In this document: one piece after another, positions 7,719 through 14,160 of the stretch | Layout of the letters: the number at the start of each line of letters is the position of its first letter | How positions within the stretch are numbered: the first letter of the stretch is position 1 | Source of the DNA: Burkholderiales bacterium RIFCSPHIGHO2_12_FULL_61_11 | GTDB lineage: Bacteria; Pseudomonadota; Gammaproteobacteria; Burkholderiales; Burkholderiaceae_C | DNA length: 14,160 nt | Assembly: GCA_001770785.1 (NCBI GenBank) | Contig: MERZ01000354.1 | Location: forward strand, 1-14,160 | Direction of reading: 5' to 3' | Notes under the pieces: generated by a model | The model's input: only the letters and a program-made list of their open reading frames with translations | Database searches by the model: none | Told to the model about the DNA's origin: nothing | Translations under genes and position numbers: made by a program

Positions 7719-9302
7719 ATGAACGCATTAATTTCCGTTTCCGACAAGACCGGCATCGTCGAATTTGCGCGCGCCCTGCATGCGCTGGGCATCAAGCTGC
7801 TTTCCACCGGCGGCACCGCCAAACTGCTGGCGGGCGCTGGCTTGCCAGTGACCGAGGTAGCCGAACTCACCGGCTTTCCGGAAATGCTCGACGGCCGCGT
7901 CAAAACCCTTCACCCCAAGGTGCATGGCGGCCTGCTGGCCCGGCGCGACCTGCCAGAACATATGGCGGCACTCAAAGCGCGCCAGATCAACACCATCGAC
8001 TTGCTGGTCGTCAATCTCTACCCGTTTGAAGACACGGTGGCCAAGCCTGGCTGCACGCTGGAAGACGCGATTGAAAACATCGACATCGGCGGCCCCGCCA
8101 TGGTGCGCTCAGGTGCGAAGAACTGGAAAGATGTGGGCGTGCTGACCGATTCATCGCAATACGCCGGTGTTCTCGTTGAGCTCAAAGAAAGCGGCAAGCT
8201 GACGGACGCGACAAAATTCGCCTTGTCGGTGGCGGCGTTCAACCGCATCAGCCAATACGACGGCGCGATCAGCGACTACCTTTCCGCGATACAGCCCGAC
8301 GGCAGCCACGCGATGTTCCCGGGTCAGGCCAATGGCCGCTTCATCAAGCTGCAAGACTTGCGCTATGGTGAAAACGCGCATCAGCAGGCCGCCTGGTACC
8401 GCGACCTGCACCCGGCACCGGGCTCGCTGGTCACGGCCAGGCAGCTGCAGGGCAAGGCGCTGTCTTACAACAACATCGCTGATGCTGATGCCGCGTGGGA
8501 ATGCGTCAAGAGCTTTGATGCGGCGGCGGACGGCGCGGCCTGCGTCATCCTGAAACACGCCAACCCCTGCGGCGTGGCCACCGGGGCCGATGCGCTGGAG
8601 GCTTACAGCAAGGCCTTCAAAACCGACCCGACCTCGGCATTTGGCGGCATCATTGCCCTGAACTGCCCGCTGGACGAGCGCGCCGCGCTGCAAATTTCAA
8701 AGCAGTTTGTCGAGGTGCTGATGGCGCCCAGCTTTACGCCCGAGGCGCTGGCTGTCATGAAGGCCAAGGTCAACGTGCGGCTCTTGCAGATTGATTTGCC
8801 GCCGGGTGGCGCCACTCCATGGCAGCAAGGCCGCAATTTGATCGATGTCAAACGCGTTGGCTCGGGCCTCCTGATGCAAACCGCCGACACCCACGAGCTG
8901 CTCTTGACTGACCTGAAAGTCGTCAGCAAATTGCAGCCCACGCCAGCGCAGCTGCAGGACCTGCTGTTTGCCTGGAAAGTTGCCAAGTACGTCAAGTCCA
9001 ACGCCATCGTGTTTTGTGGCGGCGGCATGACGCTGGGTGTTGGTGCCGGCCAGATGAGCCGGGTCGATTCGGCGCGCATTGCGTCCATCAAGGCGGCCAA
9101 TGCAGGCCTGAGCTTGCAGGGCTCGGCGGTGGCGAGCGATGCCTTTTTCCCCTTCCGCGACGGCCTCGACGTGGTGGTGGACGCGGGTGCGGCCTGCGTG
9201 ATCCAGCCCGGCGGCAGCATCCGCGATGACGAAGTGATTGCCGCCGCCAACGAGCGCGGCGTGGCCATGGTGCTGACCGGCGTGCGGCATTTCAGGCATT
9301 GA
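7719..9302 (+). CDS. purH: Bifunctional AICAR transformylase / IMP cyclohydrolase
   Basis: This 527-residue enzyme carries out the last two steps of IMP synthesis. It transfers a formyl group from 10-formyltetrahydrofolate to AICAR, then closes the ring. The N-terminal cyclohydrolase domain (about 1-195) has [40 protein letters not shown] and [19 protein letters not shown]. The C-terminal transformylase domain has [27 protein letters not shown] and the catalytic pair K279-H280 in [11 protein letters not shown]. Later motifs are [24 protein letters not shown] and [20 protein letters not shown]; the protein ends TGVRHFRH. All key residues and the usual length are present. The frame extends upstream into fis, but ATG 7719 matches the family N-terminus. 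It lies 50 bp after fis. In related genomes purH is often followed by ruvC, which is not seen here. Confidence 0.98.
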   Translation: MNALISVSDKTGIVEFARALHALGIKLLSTGGTAKLLAGAGLPVTEVAELTGFPEMLDGRVKTLHPKVHGGLLARRDLPEHMAALKARQINTIDLLVVNLYPFEDTVAKPGCTLEDAIENIDIGGPAMVRSGAKNWKDVGVLTDSSQYAGVLVELKESGKLTDATKFALSVAAFNRISQYDGAISDYLSAIQPDGSHAMFPGQANGRFIKLQDLRYGENAHQQAAWYRDLHPAPGSLVTARQLQGKALSYNNIADADAAWECVKSFDAAADGAACVILKHANPCGVATGADALEAYSKAFKTDPTSAFGGIIALNCPLDERAALQISKQFVEVLMAPSFTPEALAVMKAKVNVRLLQIDLPPGGATPWQQGRNLIDVKRVGSGLLMQTADTHELLLTDLKVVSKLQPTPAQLQDLLFAWKVAKYVKSNAIVFCGGGMTLGVGAGQMSRVDSARIASIKAANAGLSLQGSAVASDAFFPFRDGLDVVVDAGAACVIQPGGSIRDDEVIAAANERGVAMVLTGVRHFRH

Positions 9303-9402
9303 GGTTGACGCTAGCGAGCCATTGGCTCTGAATCAAAAAAGCGGCCATGAGTCGTTTTTTATAAGGAATCAGGCGTTAGCCATTGTGTGGCATGCGCAAG
9401 AT

Positions 9403-9419
9403 GCTATTATTTTAGTAGC
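9403..9419. repeat. Dispersed-type hairpin repeat GCTATTA-TTT-TAGTAGC
   Basis: GCTATTATTTTAGTAGC forms a seven-pair stem with one T-G wobble and a three-base loop, near the end of an AT-rich element that begins soon after purH. From memory, very similar hairpins recur in intergenic regions of Comamonadaceae (Polaromonas, Rhodoferax, Acidovorax). The stem is seen here; the genome-wide recurrence is recollection. Confidence 0.5.
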
Positions 9420-9447
9420 AATAAAATGATTGGGAAAAACTGGAATC

Positions 9448-9521
9448 CGATTGCCAATTTCCAGGTTTCAATCCTGTTCTTGCCGCCAATCAGCGAGCGG
9501 TTGCCAACATCCGGTTGCCAA
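9448..9521 (+). repeat. Three direct repeats of CGRTTGCCAA
   Basis: CGATTGCCAA (9448-9457), CGGTTGCCAA (9498-9507) and CGGTTGCCAA (9512-9521). The last two start 14 bp apart and the first starts 50 bp upstream of the second. A degenerate copy, CTTGCCGCCAAT, lies between. They could be binding sites for a regulator, or simple duplication; no known motif is recognised. Confidence 0.4.
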
Positions 9522-9543
9522 TAGTTTTCTCGAGAACAGAAAA

Positions 9544-9909
9544 ATGTTCAGGTTGCACCACTTTTTCCCAACTCCAATGCAACGCGCTTTCCAGCCTGAA
9601 ATCGTCCGTTCGACTCAGCCACCAAACCCCTTCCAAACCATCAACCGGCAAGCGCACCTGCTGACCGTGCAGTCGTTTGCTGCGATTCGTGCGAGGTTGG
9701 AGGAAAAGGCGCGCGCCCTGCTGAGAGACGGCAGGAGCGTGGAGGAAACACTACGGGAAATCAGAGAGCCGCCGGGTTGCGCAACGACATGCCCGAGCCG
9801 TGAACCTGCAACGTTCCGTTCCGCACGCGATGCGCGCGCGAGCTATCAATGTAATCAAGCGGTCAACTGCCGTTTCCAGGTTCATGGCAAATGGGCGCCT
9901 TCGCGTTGA
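9544..9909 (+). CDS. Doubtful hypothetical ORF, 121 residues
   Basis: This open frame starts at ATG 9544 (MFRLHHFFPTPMQRAF) and may extend upstream to a TTG at 9430. The middle section, from LLTVQSFAAIRARLEEKARA through LLRDGRSVEETLREIRE, looks like genuine helical protein. The C-terminal part (PPGCATTCPSREPATFRSAR onward) has a low-complexity, non-coding character. There is no clear ribosome binding site and no recognisable family. It could be a small orphan gene, the remnant of one with a scrambled 3' half, or chance. It lies in the region between purH and the accessory operon. Confidence 0.25.
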   Translation: MFRLHHFFPTPMQRAFQPEIVRSTQPPNPFQTINRQAHLLTVQSFAAIRARLEEKARALLRDGRSVEETLREIREPPGCATTCPSREPATFRSARDARASYQCNQAVNCRFQVHGKWAPSR

Positions 9910-9970
9910 TGCCGGGTGGCTGTGGCTGTAATCCTAAAGTTATCAAATCACAGTGCAAAAAACTCAGAAT

Positions 9971-9985
9971 TCACAATTTATGTGA
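9971..9985. promoter_or_regulatory. Inverted repeat TCACA-N5-TGTGA, candidate operator 1
   Basis: TCACAATTTATGTGA has exact five-base arms. It lies 15 bp before a second, perfect palindrome built from the same arms, and an isolated TCACA half-site occurs at 9948-9952. The recurrence in AT-rich DNA upstream of an operon suggests a dimeric regulator. The arm order is opposite to the CRP site TGTGA-N6-TCACA, and it does not match the FNR site TTGAT-N4-ATCAA. Confidence 0.5.
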
Positions 9986-10000
9986 CGAAAAATATATATA

Positions 10001-10014
10001 TCACAATATTGTGA
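10001..10014. promoter_or_regulatory. Perfect palindrome TCACAATATTGTGA, candidate operator 2
   Basis: This is a perfect 14-bp palindrome within an AT-rich tract. Its centre is about 29.5 bp from that of operator 1, close to three helical turns, so two dimers could bind one face of the DNA. It lies about 200 bp upstream of the first ORF of the accessory operon. Confidence 0.55.
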
Positions 10015-10216
10015 ATATATTTCCTCTTTTTAACGGTAAAAATCATATTTGATACGTATACTTAACAAAGTTACAAAAAAAGCTATATTTAAAGGCGGGG
10101 GGAGCAACAAGGTTGAATTAAACCAAACCGCTGACGCGGTGGCTGGTCGTCACAGGCCGCCAACGTCCCAGGGTCGGTGGTACCTACGGATGAATCTGTT
10201 TTCGGAGGATGCGTCA

Positions 10217-10372
10217 ATGCATAAATCCCCTGACCGGCATGCAAGCCCGTATCGCGACGGTTTGCGCGCGGCTCCCCGAATGCCGGAACGGTCAGACGAG
10301 GGGATGAGGGCCATGCCACGTGCACACTTTCATCCCGCAGTCCCGGACGGCTTATGCGCACACTCATTGTGA
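10217..10372 (+). CDS. Small ORF (51 residues), possible coupling leader
   Basis: This short frame is preceded by a strong GGAGG (10204-10208) eight bases before ATG 10217. The product, MHKSPDRHASPYRDGLRAAP and onward to DGLCAHSL, is rich in Arg, His, Pro and Met and matches no family I know. It overlaps the start of the next gene by 19 bases in another frame. The next gene has no good ribosome binding site of its own, so the small ORF may serve to bring ribosomes to it. The same frame opens further upstream to a TTG at 10049, but that part has no coding look. It could also be a chance frame, with the GGAGG serving an unstructured leader. Confidence 0.4.
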   Translation: MHKSPDRHASPYRDGLRAAPRMPERSDEGMRAMPRAHFHPAVPDGLCAHSL

Positions 10373-10959
10373 TTCCGATCATTCATACCGAACAGGATAT
10401 GGGCTCGCTGCTTGAACAGACCAAGCAGGCGTACGTCACCCGCTACGGCCACGAGAAGTGGGCCGAGCATCTCAAGTCGATTGACAATGTCTGGAGCGGG
10501 ATTCGCCAAATGATAGCGGTACTGGAACTACCCTATGCGAGGGTGCACCTGTATCAGGATGGTTTGCCCTTGTGCGGGAAGGAAGCGGACATCGTCAAGG
10601 AAGTTGCCGCCCAAGGCAGCCAGAATCATCAGTTTCTCGTCGAACTCATGGCGCAAGGTGCCCAATTGATGGGTACCGAAGACCCACCTCTGCTTCTTCA
10701 GGAGTATCAGTTCCACCAAGGCGCGTTAAGCGGCGGGAAGCAGGGCCATGAGAACCAGCAGCAGGAGCAAAGCCGGAGACTCCTTGCGGAGCGGGATCGG
10801 TTCATCGCAGGGCGGATCAACGCCACGCTCCCGGCCGGTGAGATCGGGCTGCTGTTTGTGGGCATGGCCCATTCGGTGGAGCCGCTTCTGGATGTGGACA
10901 TTTTGACGAGGCACCTACTCCCCTCGCTCAAGGAAAGGCAGGGAAAGGCCAAATGCTGA
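10354..10959 (+). CDS. Conserved-looking protein of unknown function, possible TraB/ChaN-like fold
   Basis: I do not recognise this 201-residue soluble protein with certainty. It begins at once with a beta strand, MRTLIVIPIIHTEQDMGSLL, with H11 and E13 close together. A helical middle follows (YGHEKWAEHLKSIDNVWSGI). A hydrophilic Gln-rich segment at about 126-142 (GGKQGHENQQQEQS) precedes ERDRFIAGRINATL and then GLLFVGMAHSVEPLLDVDIL (166-185). The pairing of an early strand ending in H-x-E with a late RxRxxAxRI and VGxxH is reminiscent of the TraB/PrgY/GumN and ChaN proteins, but this is an impression only. Its stop overlaps the alternative start (10953) of the regulator gene, and its own start overlaps the 51-residue ORF. 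It is therefore an integral part of the operon, perhaps a sensory or accessory partner of the regulator or of GvpH. Confidence 0.8.
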   Translation: MRTLIVIPIIHTEQDMGSLLEQTKQAYVTRYGHEKWAEHLKSIDNVWSGIRQMIAVLELPYARVHLYQDGLPLCGKEADIVKEVAAQGSQNHQFLVELMAQGAQLMGTEDPPLLLQEYQFHQGALSGGKQGHENQQQEQSRRLLAERDRFIAGRINATLPAGEIGLLFVGMAHSVEPLLDVDILTRHLLPSLKERQGKAKC

Positions 10960-10988
10960 CTGCGGAACGACACCAAAGGGAGGCCCCC

Positions 10989-12506
10989 ATGGACTCCATG
11001 CCCTCCATTTCGGCCAAGGTGCTCATTGTGGATGACCTGGAGGAGGCCCGCTGGGTGCTGTCCAATCTCATTCGGCAGGCCGGGTTCGTGCCGGTGATGG
11101 CGGCGAGCGGGGAGGAGGCGCTGGCATGCATCCGGCAAGAGGCGCCTGACCTGGTGCTCCTGGATGTCGGTCTGCCGGACATGGATGGCTTCGAGGTGCT
11201 TGCACGGGTCAAGGCGAACGATAAAACGGTGCCTGTGATTATGGTCACCGCGAACGGCAAGGCCCATGATGCCGCTCGAGCTGTCCGTGCCGGTGCCTGG
11301 GATTATGTGGTCAAGCCCTTCAAAAATGAGGATGTCGTCCTCACCATGCGCAGCGCCCTCGAGGGCAATTTATTGAAACGCCAGGTTCGGCAAATTCTTA
11401 AACCACTGCGACAAGCCGATTCCCTTTTAAATACCATGGGAAACAGCGCAGCTATTCAGCGCATCCAGAGTGAGGTGGAGCGCGTGGCGATGACGAATTT
11501 CTCGGTTCTGGTGACAGGCGAGTCCGGGACTGGGAAGGAGCTGGTATCGCAGGCGATCCATGTCCGCAGCCAACGGGCCGCCAAGCCGTTCGTGGCTGTG
11601 GACTGCGGTGCCATTGCGGAGTCGCTGATTGAGAGTGAGCTGTTCGGGCACGAAAAAGGGTCTTTCACCGGGGCGCATCAGGCCAAAGTGGGGGCTTTCG
11701 AGTTGGCTGACGGCGGCACCATTTTTCTGGATGAAATAGGCAACCTGCCGCTGGCGATGCAGGGCAAGCTGCTCAGGGTTCTTGAGACGCGGCGGATTCA
11801 CCGGATCGGAAGCACGAACGAGCGGGATGTCAATTTCCGGGTGGTGGCGGCGACCAATGCGGATCTTTTGGTCATGGTGGATCAGCAGACATTTCGCGCG
11901 GATCTGTATCACAGGCTTGCGGAATACACGATCTGCCTACCGTCATTGCGGGAGAGAAAAGAGGACCTCCTGTTTCTGGTTGATCGGTTCCTGACTCAGA
12001 CGAACAAGGAGTTGGGTAAGCAGGTGCAAGGTTTGTCAGCCTCTGCCTGGGGGCTCATTCAGAGGTATAACTGGCCTGGCAACGCTCGCGAATTGCGCAA
12101 CCAGTTGCGGCGTGCGGTGTTGTTGTGCGATGACCCCGGCGAAATGATCGCGCCCAAAAACCTAGGCGCACTCGACGCACGCCGCAGTCCGTCAGAATAC
12201 CTCGGGCCCGACCAGGCGGAGCCGCCTTGCCCCCTGGACGGCGGATTGCGAGCTTGTCCGCTGTGTGCGCCAGCAGCGCTGTTGGCGTCCGGGAGCAGCC
12301 TGCCGCTCAAGGAGTTGGTCGGACGGGTGGCCGTTCAAGTGGAGCGGGCGCTTCTCCTGCAGGCTTTGGAACTGACCCAAGGCAACAAGGCACACGCCGC
12401 CCGACTGCTCCACATTGATTACAAGACGATTCATAGCAAGCTGAAAGCGTATGAGATTTCCTCGACCCCGTTCATGAGGGATTCATACAAAACTGCGGAA
12501 CGCTGA
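10989..12506 (+). CDS. NtrC-type sigma54-dependent response regulator (GvrA-like position)
   Basis: This 505-residue regulator has three domains. A receiver at about 10-122 has the acidic pair D15-D16, phospho-acceptor D59 (LVLLDVGLPDMDG), T87 and K109. An AAA+ domain at about 150-385 has Walker A GESGTGKE at 177-184, the sigma54-contact loop GSFTGA at 224-229 (GAFTGA is the usual form), and Walker B IFLDEIG with D248-E249. A Fis-type helix-turn-helix at about 459-488 ends in ARLLHIDYKTIHSKLKAYEI. Between AAA+ and DNA-binding domains is an unusual linker with C414, C423 and C426 (C-x8-C-x2-C). The start at 10989 is chosen for AAGGGAGG five bases before it; ATG 10953, overlapping the previous stop, would add 12 residues. 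No partner kinase lies in the window. NtrC-type regulators also sit in the Serratia gas vesicle cluster, so control of gvp genes through RpoN is the likely role. Confidence 0.93.
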   Translation: MDSMPSISAKVLIVDDLEEARWVLSNLIRQAGFVPVMAASGEEALACIRQEAPDLVLLDVGLPDMDGFEVLARVKANDKTVPVIMVTANGKAHDAARAVRAGAWDYVVKPFKNEDVVLTMRSALEGNLLKRQVRQILKPLRQADSLLNTMGNSAAIQRIQSEVERVAMTNFSVLVTGESGTGKELVSQAIHVRSQRAAKPFVAVDCGAIAESLIESELFGHEKGSFTGAHQAKVGAFELADGGTIFLDEIGNLPLAMQGKLLRVLETRRIHRIGSTNERDVNFRVVAATNADLLVMVDQQTFRADLYHRLAEYTICLPSLRERKEDLLFLVDRFLTQTNKELGKQVQGLSASAWGLIQRYNWPGNARELRNQLRRAVLLCDDPGEMIAPKNLGALDARRSPSEYLGPDQAEPPCPLDGGLRACPLCAPAALLASGSSLPLKELVGRVAVQVERALLLQALELTQGNKAHAARLLHIDYKTIHSKLKAYEISSTPFMRDSYKTAER

Positions 12507-12543
12507 AGTGCAGCATTCCACCATTTACTTAGGAGAAAACGAC

Positions 12544-13155
12544 ATGATTGACAAAAAACGTACGGAAGAATTTGCCGAGGGGAAACATCGCATCGAGGAA
12601 ATCGGGCGCAGGCTGGGGGCGCTGTTCGGGAAGCCGAAGCCTGAGCCATTCGGCAGCGGCGGGCTTTTCGCGGGACTCGGCAGCCTGATCGAGCAGTTGG
12701 GAAAACTGGCGGAGCAAGCCGAGCAGGCGGGCGGCGTGGTGACCAAGACCGGCGGCTTCAACGTGGGCTCGGACCAACGGCTCAAGGGGGTTTACGGTTT
12801 CTCGGTCAAGTCCGCCCTGGGTGAGCAAGGGGGTGTCAAGATTGAGCCGTTCGGGAATATTCGCAGAGACGAAGAGGGCAAGCTGGTCGAGGTGCACCAG
12901 ATTCGCGAGCCGATGGTCGATGTGTTTGATGAGACGGATCACTTGCTGATCATCGCCGAGGTGCCGGGGATCATGCAAGAAGATGTGCGGCTTGAACTGA
13001 AGGACGACATCCTGATTTTTTCTGCCGAGAAAGGTGAGAGCAAATACCGCAAAGAGCTGCTGCTGCCGGCCAGCTTTTCATCGGACCAGATGAGTTTTAC
13101 CTGTCGCAACGGCATCCTCGAGATTCGGCTCAGTAAAGAAAAAGCGAAGGACTAA
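12544..13155 (+). CDS. gvpH: GvpH-like gas vesicle protein, Hsp20-type chaperone
   Basis: This 203-residue protein has an N-terminal helix ([20 protein letters not shown]), a Gly- and Leu-rich middle ([20 protein letters not shown]) and a [11 protein letters not shown] segment. An alpha-crystallin type domain covers about residues 118-200: [40 protein letters not shown], and the closing strand [10 protein letters not shown]. This arrangement, with the GVYGFSVKS segment before the crystallin domain, is that of GvpH proteins of gas vesicle clusters. GvpH is known in haloarchaea to bind and stabilise Gvp proteins. ATG 12544 is chosen because AGGAG lies eight bases upstream; the GTG at 12508 in frame has no such site. 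It is 37 bp after the regulator and two bases before the ATPase gene, so the three are one operon. No C-terminal IxI tail motif is seen, so large oligomers typical of Hsp20 may not form. Confidence 0.85.
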   Translation: MIDKKRTEEFAEGKHRIEEIGRRLGALFGKPKPEPFGSGGLFAGLGSLIEQLGKLAEQAEQAGGVVTKTGGFNVGSDQRLKGVYGFSVKSALGEQGGVKIEPFGNIRRDEEGKLVEVHQIREPMVDVFDETDHLLIIAEVPGIMQEDVRLELKDDILIFSAEKGESKYRKELLLPASFSSDQMSFTCRNGILEIRLSKEKAKD

Positions 13156-13157
13156 GA

Positions 13158-14160
13158 ATGGAAAAACTGGCAGAGGGAACCTTGCGCCTGAAAGTAACCG
13201 AGGGGCTGGGCAAGGATGTGGGCCGCGCGTTGGCGCGGATGGATCCGGCCGACATCAAGGCCCTGGGGGTCGAGATCGGCGACATCGTGGAGATTGTCGG
13301 CAAGCGCCGCACGGTCTGCAAGGTTATGCCGGCGTTCAAGGATGATCGGGGCGGATCCCGAGTCCAGATGGATGGCATCTCGCGCGGCAATGCGGGAGTC
13401 GCTCTTGAGGACATCGTAACGGTACGAAGGATCGAAGCACAACCCGCGCTACGCATGGTGCTATCGCCCACCGCTGTGGGCTTTTCTGATCGTGATTTGC
13501 AGTACATTGGCACCCGACTGGACGGCCTGCCGGTTCTGGAAGGGGATCGGATACGCGGCACCCTGTTTGGCAGTCGTTCCATGGATTTTTTGGTGACGGA
13601 AACGGAGCCCAAGGGGCCCGTTCTGATCGCGCCAACCACACTGCTGACGGTAGGACCTGCGCGCACGGAGGCCAGGACAGGCGCAGTCGGGCGGCCCACC
13701 TTTTCCTATGAGGATGTCGGTGGGCTTAAACGCGAAGTTCAGCGTGTCCGTGAAATCGTCGAATTACCGTTGCGTTATCCCGAGGTGTTTACCCGGCTCG
13801 GCATTGATGCGCCCAAAGGGATTCTGCTGTATGGTCCGCCCGGCTGCGGCAAAACCCTGATTGCGCGTGCCGTTGCGCATGAAACCAACGTGCGCTTCTT
13901 CTCGATCAGTGGGCCCGAGATCATGCAAAAGTTTTACGGCGAGTCCGAAGGCTATTTGCGCAAGCTCTTCGACGAGGCGACGAAACAGGCACCCAGCATT
14001 ATTTTTATTGACGAGATTGATTCGATCGCCCCAAAACGGGAAGAGCTGGGTGGCGAACACCAGGTCGAACGGCGGGTGGTGGCCCAGTTGCTCAGTCTGA
14101 TGGACGGCCTCAAGGCGCGCGGGCAAGTCATCGTCATCGCCGCCACCAATCTTCCGAACG
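13158..14160 (+). CDS. CDC48/VAT-type AAA+ ATPase, 5' part
   Basis: The frame is open to the right edge, 334 codons visible. Residues 8-92 match the CDC48 double-psi barrel domain ([20 protein letters not shown], then [18 protein letters not shown]). Residues 105-170 match the second N-domain ([20 protein letters not shown]). The first ATPase domain starts near 185 with [20 protein letters not shown]. Walker A is GPPGCGKT at 226-233, Walker [10 protein letters not shown] with D285-E286, and the sensor region reads IAATNLPN at the edge. The pore loop has K258-F259-Y260-G261, the aromatic form found in archaeal VAT, which suits active substrate threading. Full-length members are about 700-750 residues with a second ATPase domain, which must lie outside the window. 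AAGGA at 13147-13151 supports the start. Two bases separate it from gvpH, so unfolding or remodelling of gas vesicle proteins together with GvpH is a reasonable inference. Confidence 0.95.
   Translation, partial: MEKLAEGTLRLKVTEGLGKDVGRALARMDPADIKALGVEIGDIVEIVGKRRTVCKVMPAFKDDRGGSRVQMDGISRGNAGVALEDIVTVRRIEAQPALRMVLSPTAVGFSDRDLQYIGTRLDGLPVLEGDRIRGTLFGSRSMDFLVTETEPKGPVLIAPTTLLTVGPARTEARTGAVGRPTFSYEDVGGLKREVQRVREIVELPLRYPEVFTRLGIDAPKGILLYGPPGCGKTLIARAVAHETNVRFFSISGPEIMQKFYGESEGYLRKLFDEATKQAPSIIFIDEIDSIAPKREELGGEHQVERRVVAQLLSLMDGLKARGQVIVIAATNLPN

Larger units (their letters stand above)
9303..10216. other. Long intergenic control region between purH and the gas vesicle type operon
   Basis: About 0.9 kb with no convincing gene. 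From left to right it contains GAGCC-ATT-GGCTC (9316-9328) and a T6 run at 9355-9360 that may end purH transcription, a family-type hairpin repeat (9403-9419), and three CGRTTGCCAA direct repeats (9448-9521). It also holds a doubtful ORF (9544-9909), a strikingly AT-rich stretch (about 9930-10095) with two inverted repeats, and a GC-richer leader with small hairpins before the 51-residue ORF. A sigma70-like promoter probably lies in the AT-rich stretch (TTGATA at 10049-10054 is a candidate -35, with no convincing -10). I found no sigma54 site with a GG-N10-GC core. Confidence 0.6.

Noticed and set aside
9971..10014. CRP or FNR binding sites
   Set aside because: The arms TCACA and TGTGA are in the reverse order of the CRP site, and the FNR consensus TTGAT-N4-ATCAA is absent; kept as unidentified operators.
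10095..10200. Cyclic-di-GMP riboswitch
   Set aside because: A few short strings (CAAACC, GACGC) recall the GEMM core, but the loops and order needed for the fold are missing.
9303..10353. Sigma54 promoter (GG-N10-GC) for the accessory operon
   Set aside because: Several TGGC strings were tested by eye, for example at about 9389 and 9886, but none has the right distance to a GC at -12.
10707..11267. 186-codon minus-strand open frame
   Set aside because: Antisense to the unknown protein and the receiver domain of the regulator.

Overview
The window looks like the chromosome of a betaproteobacterium of the Burkholderiales, most likely Comamonadaceae (Polaromonas or Rhodoferax type). Three things point there: GC-rich coding sequence, a dusB-fis-purH run, and AT-rich intergenic elements of a kind I associate with that family. 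The genus is an inference from gene content and gene order, not from a marker gene.

Left and middle (about 1-9302) is ordinary housekeeping DNA. A minus-strand group reads, in transcription order, a UbiH/VisC-family FAD monooxygenase, dsbC, and an M61-type peptidase that runs off the left edge. Divergent from it on the plus strand are a MOSC-domain protein, the ATPase ychF, and an S4/pseudouridine-synthase-like protein whose catalytic aspartate position holds alanine. A small YqaA-type membrane protein on the minus strand meets that gene tail to tail. Then comes a compact plus-strand run: dusB overlapping fis by four bases, followed by purH.

Between purH and the next convincing gene lies about 0.9 kb (9303-10216) that is poor in coding signal. 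It holds a family-type hairpin repeat, three copies of a CGRTTGCCAA-type direct repeat, a doubtful 121-codon ORF, and a very AT-rich segment with two TCACA/TGTGA inverted repeats about 30 bp apart. It looks like a control region.

The right part (10217-14160) is an accessory operon that reads as the first part of a gas vesicle cluster. It contains a 51-residue ORF with a strong ribosome binding site, an overlapping 201-residue protein of unknown function, a sigma54-type response regulator with a cysteine-rich linker, a GvpH-like small heat-shock protein, and a CDC48/VAT-type AAA+ ATPase cut by the right edge. The structural gvpA-type genes are not in the window, so the gas vesicle assignment rests on GvpH and its neighbours. 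The likely logic is a signal-controlled regulator that drives gvp transcription, plus an Hsp20 and unfoldase pair that assists assembly or turnover of the aggregation-prone vesicle proteins.
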